Origin: Paraburkholderia unamae
Lineage (GTDB): Bacteria; Pseudomonadota; Gammaproteobacteria; Burkholderiales; Burkholderiaceae
Direction of reading: 5' to 3'
Assembly: GCF_003268775.1 (NCBI RefSeq)
Contig: NZ_QLSU01000046.1
Location: 1 to 64,000, forward strand
DNA: 64,000 bases
In this document: positions 34,993 through 42,716 of the stretch, one piece after another
Numbering within the stretch: position 1 is the stretch's first letter
Layout: each line of letters starts with the position of its first letter
Notes under the pieces: model-generated
Seen by the model: the letters and a program-made list of their open reading frames with translations, nothing else
What the model was told of the DNA's origin: nothing
The model's database searches: none
Translations under genes and position numbers: made by a program

Positions 34993-36637
34993 CCGCAACG
35001 TGGACGCTCGGGAGGCTCCACGCGGCAGACACGGCCGCGCACCGGACGTGTTCCGGCCCGGCGGCTGGTTACCGATGCGAGAATACGCGCTGGAAGACGC
35101 CGTGGACTTCGCGATCGTTGGGACCGGCGCCGGCGGTGCCACGCTCGCGTGCCGCCTCGCAGAAGCCGGCTTTCGCGTCATCGCATTCGACGCAGGAGCT
35201 TGGTGGAGACCGCTTGAAGAATTCGCGTCTGACGAGACGCACCAGGCGAAGCTCTACTGGACGGACGAGCGCATATGCGACGGCGAGAATCCGCTACAAC
35301 TCGGTAGCAACAACAGCGGCAAGGCGGTGGGCGGCAGCACCGTGCACTTCGCGATGGTCTCGCTACGCTTTCGGCCCGAATGGTTTCAGTCGCGCACGAA
35401 ACTCGGATACGGCGCTGACTGGCCGATCGACTGGCGCGAGATGTGGCGCTACTACACTGAAGTCGAGCGCGCGCTGTGCATTTCCGGACCCGTGCGCTAC
35501 CCGTGGGGCCCGAAGCGGCCGCGGTATCCGTATCGCGCGCATGAGGTCAACGCCGCCGGACTCGTGCTCGCGCGCGGTTGCGAGGCGTTGGGCATTCCGT
35601 GGTGCCCCACGCCGCTCGCGACGCTCTCCGCACCGCGCGGCGACGCGCATCAATGCGTCTATCGCGGCTTTTGCGTAACGGGCTGCGCGACCAACGCCAA
35701 GCAAAGCGCACTCGTCACGTGGATTCCGCGAGCCGTGCGTGCGGGGGCCGAGATTCGCGATCTCGCGATGGTGGGCCGCATCGAGACCGACGCGGTGGGC
35801 CGTGCGAGCGGCGTGCACTTTCACCGCGAGGGACACTGGCATTTCCAGCGCGCGCGCAACGTGGTCGTGGCCGGTTACGCCATCGAGACACCGCGCCTGC
35901 TGCTGCTCTCCGCGAATGAACGTTTTCCCGATGGGCTGGCGAACCGTTCAGGTCTCGTCGGCAAGAACCTGATGGTGCAGACCAACCAAGCGGCATGGGG
36001 CACGTTCGAAGACGAAATCCGCTGGTACAAGGGGCCGCCTTCGCTCGCGCTAACCGAGCACTGGAACTATGAGGACAAGGGCAAGGATTTTCACGGCGGC
36101 TATTGCTACATGAGCCAGGGACCGCTACCGCTCGTGTGGGCGGCGACGCAGACGAGCCGCGGCCTGTGGGGCGATGCGCTCATGCGCGAAATGACGAAAT
36201 ACAACCACCAGGCCGGCCTCAAGATGGTGGGCGAAACGCTGCCGCAGGAGCGCAACCGCGTGACGCTCGCCGACGAGAAGGACGCGCTCGGCCTGCGCGT
36301 TGCACGCGTGACCTGGTCGATGTGCGACAACGACCGGCAGCTTGTGCGCCACGGCCTTGACTACATGAGCCGCGCGCTCGCCGCAGCGGGCGCGGCCGAA
36401 ATCTGGACGCAGGACGACGACACCTGCCACCTGAACGGCACCGCGCGCATGGGCAGCGATGCCCAGACGAGCGTCGTGAATGCCGACTGCCGCTCGTGGG
36501 ACATTCCGAATCTCTGGATCTGCGACGGCTCCGTTTTTCCAACCGTTGGCGGCGTGAACCCTTCGCTGACCATTCAGGCGATCGCCTGTCGCACAGCCGA
36601 CCGCATTCGGGTACTCGCCGCACGTGGGGAGCTTTGA
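34982..36637 (+). CDS. GMC-family FAD dehydrogenase, catalytic subunit, with [3Fe-4S]-type Cys motif
   Basis: About 551 residues from ATG 34982. FAD is bound by a Rossmann motif (FAIVGTGAGGATLACRLAEA, ~39-58). The GMC signature at the end has HLNGTARMG and GSVFPTVGGVNPSLTIQA with the catalytic His and Asn. Residues 225-235 read CVYRGFCVTGC: Cys spacing of 6 and 4 equals that of the [3Fe-4S] ligands in bacterial FAD-glucose dehydrogenase. It oxidises a sugar, sugar acid or alcohol and hands electrons to a cytochrome or membrane acceptor. No export signal is visible in this subunit. The substrate is unknown. Confidence 0.9.
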   Translation: MCADRNVDAREAPRGRHGRAPDVFRPGGWLPMREYALEDAVDFAIVGTGAGGATLACRLAEAGFRVIAFDAGAWWRPLEEFASDETHQAKLYWTDERICDGENPLQLGSNNSGKAVGGSTVHFAMVSLRFRPEWFQSRTKLGYGADWPIDWREMWRYYTEVERALCISGPVRYPWGPKRPRYPYRAHEVNAAGLVLARGCEALGIPWCPTPLATLSAPRGDAHQCVYRGFCVTGCATNAKQSALVTWIPRAVRAGAEIRDLAMVGRIETDAVGRASGVHFHREGHWHFQRARNVVVAGYAIETPRLLLLSANERFPDGLANRSGLVGKNLMVQTNQAAWGTFEDEIRWYKGPPSLALTEHWNYEDKGKDFHGGYCYMSQGPLPLVWAATQTSRGLWGDALMREMTKYNHQAGLKMVGETLPQERNRVTLADEKDALGLRVARVTWSMCDNDRQLVRHGLDYMSRALAAAGAAEIWTQDDDTCHLNGTARMGSDAQTSVVNADCRSWDIPNLWICDGSVFPTVGGVNPSLTIQAIACRTADRIRVLAARGEL

Positions 36638-36785
36638 TGCCCAGGCACGGTCCCGCGAGACGGACCGGGCACATCTCGTGCGCGCTCAAGGTGCAAGCGC
36701 AGCGCGCGCGACCGAGGAGCCGAATCATGTCCCGTGACCAGCCTGCAATTGCCGCGCGGGCGCGTTCGATGCGGGAGTTGCAGCC

Positions 36786-37859
36786 ATGATGCCAGGCACG
36801 CCGCGCCAACCGTTTCGCGCGTTTGCCTCGGTGGGGCTCGTCGCTTGCATAAGTCTCGGCAGTTTCTCCTTAGACTGCCGCGCCGAAACTCCGCTTGCTT
36901 ATTTTCTCCACAGTGCCGGCCCGGCGTCCCGGCCCGTGCAAATTCTCGACTGGGCTCTCGCCGCGCTCTGCGTGGGGGTGTGCATTGTGATCGCGGCGCT
37001 GCTCTACGCTGCGATCCACCGCAAGCACCGCGCAAGGATCTCAGCCGATTCACACTTGTCGCAGGCGCACGTCGCCGACGAACGCGGCGAACGTCTCGCA
37101 AACCGCATCGTCGCGATCGGCACGGCGATCTCCTCGGTGCTGCTGCTGGCTGCGCTCGTTGGCATGCTGCGCGTGCTGGCCGCCGTGGCCGATCCGCCGG
37201 TCGCGCCCGCCCTCATCGTAACCGTCACGGCTTATGACTGGTGGTGGAAAGTGACCTACGAGACGCCCGACGGCGCGCGCTTCGCAACGGCAAACGAAAT
37301 CCATATGCCCGCCAGCGAGCCCGTGCGCATCGATCTGCAAAGCGCCGACGTCGTGCACGCATTCTGGGTGCCGGCGCTCGCGGGCAAGACCCAGGCGATT
37401 CCCGGCCAGGTCAATCATCAATGGCTCGATGCGGACGCGCCCGGCGTGTGGCGTGGGCAATGCACGCAGTTCTGCGGTCCACAGCACGCGCACATGGCCA
37501 TGGAAGTGGTGGCACAAGCGCCCGACGACTTCGCGCGCTGGCTAGCCTCCCAGGCGAGGCCCGCCGCACCCGCGCAAGAAGGAGGCGCGGCGCAGCGCGG
37601 CGAAAAGCTCTTCGTGGCGCTCTGCGCTGGCTGTCACGCCATTCGCGGTACGCAGGCGAACGGCGCGCAGGGGCCCGATCTCACGCACCTCGCCTCGCGT
37701 CGTCTGATCGCGGCGGGCACGCTCGCCAATACGCCCGCCAACCGGCTCGATTGGGTCGCGCATGCCCAGCAACTCAAACCCGAATCGCTGATGCCCGACA
37801 TTGCCCTCACCCCCGCCGAGGCGAGCGACCTCGGCGCGTGGCTCGACACGCTCCAGTGA
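36786..37859 (+). CDS. coxB: cytochrome c oxidase subunit II with fused cytochrome c
   Basis: 357 residues: signal or first helix (ASVGLVACISLGSFSL), two membrane anchors, a cupredoxin domain and a C-terminal cytochrome c. The CuA ligands are in DVVHAFWVPAL (His ~191) and CTQFCGPQHAHM (Cys, Cys, His, Met; Gln replaces the usual Glu). The haem motif CAGCH lies near residue 281. This caa3-like arrangement receives electrons from soluble or membrane cytochrome c. It starts at ATG 36786 inside an ATGA that also ends a 20-codon upstream frame. The next gene begins one base after its stop. Confidence 0.92.
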   Translation: MMPGTPRQPFRAFASVGLVACISLGSFSLDCRAETPLAYFLHSAGPASRPVQILDWALAALCVGVCIVIAALLYAAIHRKHRARISADSHLSQAHVADERGERLANRIVAIGTAISSVLLLAALVGMLRVLAAVADPPVAPALIVTVTAYDWWWKVTYETPDGARFATANEIHMPASEPVRIDLQSADVVHAFWVPALAGKTQAIPGQVNHQWLDADAPGVWRGQCTQFCGPQHAHMAMEVVAQAPDDFARWLASQARPAAPAQEGGAAQRGEKLFVALCAGCHAIRGTQANGAQGPDLTHLASRRLIAAGTLANTPANRLDWVAHAQQLKPESLMPDIALTPAEASDLGAWLDTLQ

Positions 37860-37860
37860 C

Positions 37861-40509
37861 ATGAACGACATCCCGGTCTCCTCTTCCGCTGATAGCGCCC
37901 CGGAACGCCCGGCACATCTGCCTGGCACGCGAATTCCGGGACGCCCGCGCGCGGGCCGCCTGTCGCGCGTGCCCGAAACAGGCGTCGCGCCGCTGGACGA
38001 AGAAACGTTGCGCCGCCTCAAAGAGACATGGGAGACGCGCCCCGGCTGGCGCGGCTGGCTCTCGACGGTGGACCACAAGACCATAGGCTTGCGCTACCTC
38101 GTCACGGCATTTGTGTTCCTCGTGCTGGGCGGTGTGGAGGCCCTCATCATGCGCATGCAACTCGCGCGCCCCAACGAAACACTCCTCACACCTCAGCAAT
38201 ACGATCAGCTCTTCACGATGCACGGCGTAACGATGATTTTTCTCTACGCGCTGCCCGTACTAAGCGGATTTTCGAACTACCTCTGGCCGCTCGTGCTTGG
38301 CTCCCGCGACATGGCGTTCCCGCGCCTGAACGCACTCTCATACTGGGTATTTCTCGGCGCGGGCCTCCTGCTGTATGCGAGCTTTCCCGCGGGCCAGGCC
38401 GCCAATGCCGGCTGGTTCAACTATGTGCCGCTTTCCACTGCTGCCTACGACCCAGGGCCCAATATCGACGTCTACGCGCTAGGCATGGTGCTGCTCGGCG
38501 TCTCCACGACGGTTGGCGCGGCCAACTTCGTCATCACCTTCTTGCGCATGCGCGCCAGTGGCATGTCGATCGCGCGCCTGCCCATACTCGTCTGGGGCAC
38601 GCTCACGGCCTCCGGCGCCAACCTGCTCGCGGTGCCATCAGTAAGCCTCGCGTTCTTCATGCTCTGGCTCGACCGCAATGCCGGCACGCACTTCTTCGAC
38701 ACCAGCGCCGATGGCCGTCCGCTGCTCTGGCAGCATCTCTTCTGGATTTTCGCGCACCCATGGGTCTATGTGGTCGTGCTGCCCGCCATGGGCATCGTCT
38801 CCGACGCACTGCCCACCTTCTGCCGACGCCCCATCGTCGCATATACAGCCGTTGCGCTCTCAACTGTCGCGACCATGCTGGTGGGCTTCGAAGTCTGGCT
38901 CCATCACATGTTCGCGACTGGGCTGTCGCCGCTCGCGCTGGCATTCTTCGGCGCGGCCAGCATGGTAATTTCGGTGCCTAGCGCCATCGCCGTATTCGCG
39001 TGGATCGCCACCATCTGGACCGGCAAACCAGTATTCAAGACGCCGTTCTATTACTTCGCGGGCTTCGTGCTGATGTTCACGGTGGGTGGCGTGTCGGGCG
39101 TGATGACCGCCGCTGTGCCGCTCGACTGGCAACTCACTGACACCTACTTCGTCGTGGCCCACCTTCACTACGTGCTGCTGGGGATCAACGTGTTTCCCGT
39201 GCTCGGCGGCGTTTCCTACTGGTTCCCAAAGTTCACCGGTCGGCTCATGAACGAGCGCTTCGGCAAATGGACTTTCTGGATAACCTTCATCGGCTTCAAT
39301 CTCGGCTTCTTTCCCATGCATATCTCGGGGCTGCTCGGCATGCCGCGCCGCGTCTACACCTATCCCGAGGGTATGGGTTGGGACACAGCCAACCTGCTCA
39401 CGAGCGTCGGCGCCTTCGTGTTCGCAACCGGTATAGCCATGTTCATCGGCAATGCGCTCGTAAGCGCCAGACGCGGCGCGCGCGCCGGCGCGAACCCGTG
39501 GAACGCCGCAGGTCTGGAATGGTCCACTTCATCGCCACCACCGCCCTACAATTTCGCGATCCTTCCGAGCGTACGCTCGCGCGATCCTCTCTGGCAGCCT
39601 GACGCCAATATCCCGAGGCGGGGCTACCTGCTCCACCGGGGCCGCGAAGCGTTGGGCGTGACGCCGCTCATGGGCGATCCCGACGTCATCCTCAAGATGC
39701 CCGAGGACAGCTATGCGCCCTTCGTGCTGGGCGTGGCCTCAACCCTCGTGTTCGTAGGCCTGCTGTTGCATTCCGGTTCAATCACGGCGCTCGCCGGCGC
39801 GATCTGCGCGCTCTCCCTGATCGCGTGGCTGTGGCCGCAACGCTCGCTTGGCCAGCGCGAACCGTTCTCACCGCAAAGCGCGGTGGCCGCCGAATCAGGT
39901 GCCACGCAAAGCGAAGACGAAACCCTAGCGCTGCCTGTGGGCAGCGCGGGCGAACATGCTGGCGGGTGGTGGGGCGTCTTCACGCTCATCATCACGGAAA
40001 CCGCACTGTTCGGTTTCCTGATCTTCTCGTATCTCTACCTCGCCTCACAAAGCGCGCAGCCGTGGCCGCCTGAAGGGCCGCCGAAGCTCGGCATGAGCAG
40101 CCTGAACACCGTATTGCTGCTGTTGAGCAGCGTGTTCGTGTGGCTCGCGGGCGCTTTCGTACGGCGTGCACGGTCATGGCCCGCGTTCTGGTCGATGTTC
40201 GTCGGCATCGCGCTCGGCGTGGCATTCGTGATCATCCAGTTCTTCGAGTGGCACGACAGGCCCTATGGCCTGGCTACGAATCTCTATGGTTCACTCTACT
40301 TTACGATCACGGGCTTTCACATGGCGCACGTGATGGCCGGTCTAATAATGCTCACCTGCCTCGCCGTCTGGGTGGCACGCGGCTATTTCGATGGCAGACG
40401 CGACGCCGCGCTCACCATTGGCGGCCTGTACTGGCACTTCGTCGACGTGGTGTGGCTGTTCATTTTTTCCGTGCTCTATCTCTCGCCGTACTGGATGCGG
40501 GGTCGATGA
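37861..40509 (+). CDS. coxAC: cytochrome c oxidase subunits I and III, fused
   Basis: 882 residues. Residues ~50-560 are COX1: haem a His in MHGVTMIFLYALP (~121), CuB His and cross-linked Tyr in FAHPWVYVVVLPAMG (~299-303), CuB His-His in LHHMFATG (~348), haem a3/a ligands in VAHLHYVLLG (~433-435) and the K-channel Lys in FKTPFYY. The conserved Glu of HPEVY is Trp, and no YSHP motif replaces it. Residues ~690-882 are COX3 (GGWWGVFTLIITETALFGFL, then GFHMAHVMAGL and YWHFVDVVWLFIF). It reduces O2 to water and conserves energy. A split gene is excluded because the frame is continuous. Confidence 0.92.
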   Translation: MNDIPVSSSADSAPERPAHLPGTRIPGRPRAGRLSRVPETGVAPLDEETLRRLKETWETRPGWRGWLSTVDHKTIGLRYLVTAFVFLVLGGVEALIMRMQLARPNETLLTPQQYDQLFTMHGVTMIFLYALPVLSGFSNYLWPLVLGSRDMAFPRLNALSYWVFLGAGLLLYASFPAGQAANAGWFNYVPLSTAAYDPGPNIDVYALGMVLLGVSTTVGAANFVITFLRMRASGMSIARLPILVWGTLTASGANLLAVPSVSLAFFMLWLDRNAGTHFFDTSADGRPLLWQHLFWIFAHPWVYVVVLPAMGIVSDALPTFCRRPIVAYTAVALSTVATMLVGFEVWLHHMFATGLSPLALAFFGAASMVISVPSAIAVFAWIATIWTGKPVFKTPFYYFAGFVLMFTVGGVSGVMTAAVPLDWQLTDTYFVVAHLHYVLLGINVFPVLGGVSYWFPKFTGRLMNERFGKWTFWITFIGFNLGFFPMHISGLLGMPRRVYTYPEGMGWDTANLLTSVGAFVFATGIAMFIGNALVSARRGARAGANPWNAAGLEWSTSSPPPPYNFAILPSVRSRDPLWQPDANIPRRGYLLHRGREALGVTPLMGDPDVILKMPEDSYAPFVLGVASTLVFVGLLLHSGSITALAGAICALSLIAWLWPQRSLGQREPFSPQSAVAAESGATQSEDETLALPVGSAGEHAGGWWGVFTLIITETALFGFLIFSYLYLASQSAQPWPPEGPPKLGMSSLNTVLLLLSSVFVWLAGAFVRRARSWPAFWSMFVGIALGVAFVIIQFFEWHDRPYGLATNLYGSLYFTITGFHMAHVMAGLIMLTCLAVWVARGYFDGRRDAALTIGGLYWHFVDVVWLFIFSVLYLSPYWMRGR

Positions 40510-40928
40510 TGCCGCTTGCCGCTCAACCGCCCGCCACCACGCCCACGCTCGCCCAGCACGTGGCGATGTGGTACGGCCTGCTCGGCGTGCCGCTCGTTTG
40601 GGCGGGGCATGTGCTGCTTTGCCAGACGCTCGTCGAGACCGCATGCTTCGGCGGCGTTGCACAGATCAATGCCCAGCCGTGGCACTCCGTACGTTGGGTA
40701 CTCCCGCTGGTTTCCGGCGCGGCATTCGCGCTCGCGCTCGGCGGATCGCTGCTGGCACGGCGCGTCTGGCACGCGAGCGCGGCGCTGCATTCGCCGCAGC
40801 ACGACACGTTCCGCTTTCTTGCGTGGAGCAGCACCGCCGTTGCGGTGGCGTTCACGATCGCCCTGGTCTTCACGATTTCGGTGCTCTTCGTGTTGCCGCT
40901 TGAGCGCCTGTGCGGAGTGCTGCAATGA
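40506..40928 (+). CDS. small membrane protein of the oxidase operon
   Basis: About 140 residues starting MMPLAAQPP. Three hydrophobic helices (YGLLGVPLVWAGHVLLCQTL, WVLPLVSGAAFALALGGSLL and VAVAFTIALVFTISVLFVLP). The gene overlaps the COX1-COX3 stop and the next start by four bases each, so it is part of the same operon. It resembles the small cytochrome-oxidase-associated membrane proteins seen after such fusions but has no domain that I can name. Two Cys residues (LLCQTLVETACF) could be structural. Either ATG 40506 or 40509 may start it. Confidence 0.75.
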   Translation: MMPLAAQPPATTPTLAQHVAMWYGLLGVPLVWAGHVLLCQTLVETACFGGVAQINAQPWHSVRWVLPLVSGAAFALALGGSLLARRVWHASAALHSPQHDTFRFLAWSSTAVAVAFTIALVFTISVLFVLPLERLCGVLQ

Positions 40929-42247
40929 AGGCGCCCGCATACAGGAAAACGGTGCTGACTGCGCATCTCGCGGCATACGCAGCCATGTTCGCCCTGCTTG
41001 CCGGCTGCCACCAAGACAGTGAGCTCGCTACGACGAAGCCCCTTCCTGACGCCGCACAAATCTCCCTCGGCGAAAGACTCGCCAAGGCTGGCGATTGCGC
41101 GTCCTGCCACGACTCCGCGAAGCGCGAGCCGTTTGCCGGCGGGCTCGCCGTGAACTCGCCGTTTGGGCCTATTTACGCGAGCAACATCACGCCGGACACT
41201 ACGTATGGCATCGGCAACTACACGCCCGAGCAGTTTGCGGCGGCGTTGCAACGCGGTGCGGCGCCTGGCGGCAAGCGCCTTTATCCGGCCATGCCTTATC
41301 CTTCGTTCGCAGCGCTCGATCCGCGCGACGTCAACGCGCTCTACCAGTACTTCATGTACGGCGTGAAGCCCGTGGCGAACGCCGCGCCGCAAACGCATCT
41401 GCCGTTTCCGTTCAACCAGCGCTGGGTGATGATGTTCTGGCGTCTCGCCTTCGCGCAGCACGGCCTCTTCAAGCCCGATCCCGAACGCTCTGCGCAGTGG
41501 AATCGCGGTGCGTGGCTCGTGCAGGGACTCGGGCACTGCGGCGCGTGCCACACGCCGCGCGGGCCAGCCTTCAACGAAATGGGCTATACCGAACGCAGCC
41601 CGCTTTACCTTACAGGCGGCGTGATCGATCACTGGTATGCGCCAAACCTCACGGGCGACCCCGGGGGCGGCCTCGGCCGCTGGAGCGCCAACGAAATCGC
41701 GGCCTTCCTGCGCGACGGCCATAACGACCGCGCTTACGCGTTCGGCGCAATGGCGCCCGTGGTGGGCGCCAGCACTCAATACATGAGCGACGACGACCTG
41801 CACGCCATCGCCACCTATCTGAAGTCGCTCCCCGTGCACGAAGCAAGCGGGCAGTATGCGGATTCGGCGGCTGCGCGCGCCTCAACCATGGCGGCCCTGC
41901 GCGGCGGCATGCCGGAACGGCCGGGCGCGGGGCTTTATCTCTCGTACTGCGCAAAATGCCACGCCGCGGACGGCTCCGGCACGCAGAACAAGGCGCCGCC
42001 GCTTGCGGGCAGCTCGATTGCACTCTCCTCCAATCCGACGAGCCTGCTGCGCCTTATCGTTGAAGGCAGCGAGAGTCCGCAGACAAACGGCGCCGCCGAG
42101 CCACTCAAGATGCCCGCGTTTCGCGCGCACTTCACGGACAGCGAGGTCGCCCAGGTGGCCAGCTTCGTGCGCGGTGCATGGGGCAACAACGCCTCGCCGG
42201 TGGCCCCCGCCGAGGTCACACGCCTACGCGAGGCAATTCATCGCTAG
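40925..42247 (+). CDS. triheme cytochrome c lipoprotein (dehydrogenase cytochrome subunit type)
   Basis: About 440 residues. A lipoprotein signal ends in LLAGC (Cys28). Three haem motifs follow: CASCH (~58), CGACH (~206) and CAKCH (~342), the layout of the cytochrome subunit of membrane-bound alcohol, gluconate and FAD-glucose dehydrogenases. Typical sequence around haem 1 is FGPIYASNITPDTTYGIGNY. It probably takes electrons from the GMC dehydrogenase and passes them to the oxidase subunit II encoded just upstream. It is the last gene of the island and overlaps its neighbour by four bases. Confidence 0.9.
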   Translation: MKAPAYRKTVLTAHLAAYAAMFALLAGCHQDSELATTKPLPDAAQISLGERLAKAGDCASCHDSAKREPFAGGLAVNSPFGPIYASNITPDTTYGIGNYTPEQFAAALQRGAAPGGKRLYPAMPYPSFAALDPRDVNALYQYFMYGVKPVANAAPQTHLPFPFNQRWVMMFWRLAFAQHGLFKPDPERSAQWNRGAWLVQGLGHCGACHTPRGPAFNEMGYTERSPLYLTGGVIDHWYAPNLTGDPGGGLGRWSANEIAAFLRDGHNDRAYAFGAMAPVVGASTQYMSDDDLHAIATYLKSLPVHEASGQYADSAAARASTMAALRGGMPERPGAGLYLSYCAKCHAADGSGTQNKAPPLAGSSIALSSNPTSLLRLIVEGSESPQTNGAAEPLKMPAFRAHFTDSEVAQVASFVRGAWGNNASPVAPAEVTRLREAIHR

Positions 42248-42306
42248 AGGCGCGCGACGGGTATCTTGCAACGACGCTACCGCCGCTGCCGCGCGCCCTC
42301 AAATGC

Positions 42307-42594
42307 TTACTGCCCCTTGGTGTCGCTGCTAGCGTCCGCGCCAGGCGTGTTGGTCGTATCGTTCATCGACTTCTTCGCGTGTGTCTTTTTCTGAGTATGA
42401 TGCATGGGCTTAGGCGCGGTACCCATGCTGGCGGAATTCGCCCCGGCGTCCGGAGGCTGAGTGCCGGTCGCCCCAGCGTTTCCCGTGCCGCTGCCGCCTC
42501 CCCCCCCACCGGCCGAACCTTGCGCGAGCGCGAAACCTGACGCAGCAAGCGCGACGCTAACGAGCACAGGCTTGAGATATTGACGTGACTTCAT
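42307..42594 (-). CDS. small exported low-complexity protein (paralogue of the 14273-14566 product)
   Basis: About 95 residues from ATG 42594 (GAGGAGTCC upstream). Signal peptide MKSRQYLKPVLVSVALAASG...LAQ, a Gly-rich middle, a His/Lys patch (PMHHTQKKTHAKK) and the tail MNDTTNTPGADASSDTKGQ, nearly identical to the tail of the 14273-14566 product. It is convergent with the respiratory operon. The product is periplasmic; the function is unknown. Confidence 0.75.
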   Translation of the reverse strand: MKSRQYLKPVLVSVALAASGFALAQGSAGGGGGGSGTGNAGATGTQPPDAGANSASMGTAPKPMHHTQKKTHAKKSMNDTTNTPGADASSDTKGQ

Positions 42595-42716
42595 GATGGA
42601 CTCCTCGTCGTGTGGAAGAGAATGCGGCCAGCGGGTCTGGGATCCTCCGTACGCAGTGCTCCTACAGCGCACGTGACGTGCCAGACGTTCGCGTGGCGTC
42701 CCTGTTGCTGGACCTG

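Noticed and set aside
36638..36789. Short plus-strand frame(s) between the GMC and coxB genes, including a 20-codon frame from ATG 36727 with GAGGAG upstream
   Set aside because: No domain, very short, Arg-rich as expected of chance frames in GC-rich DNA. It ends in an ATGA with coxB, so it may aid coupling, but I could not support it as a gene.
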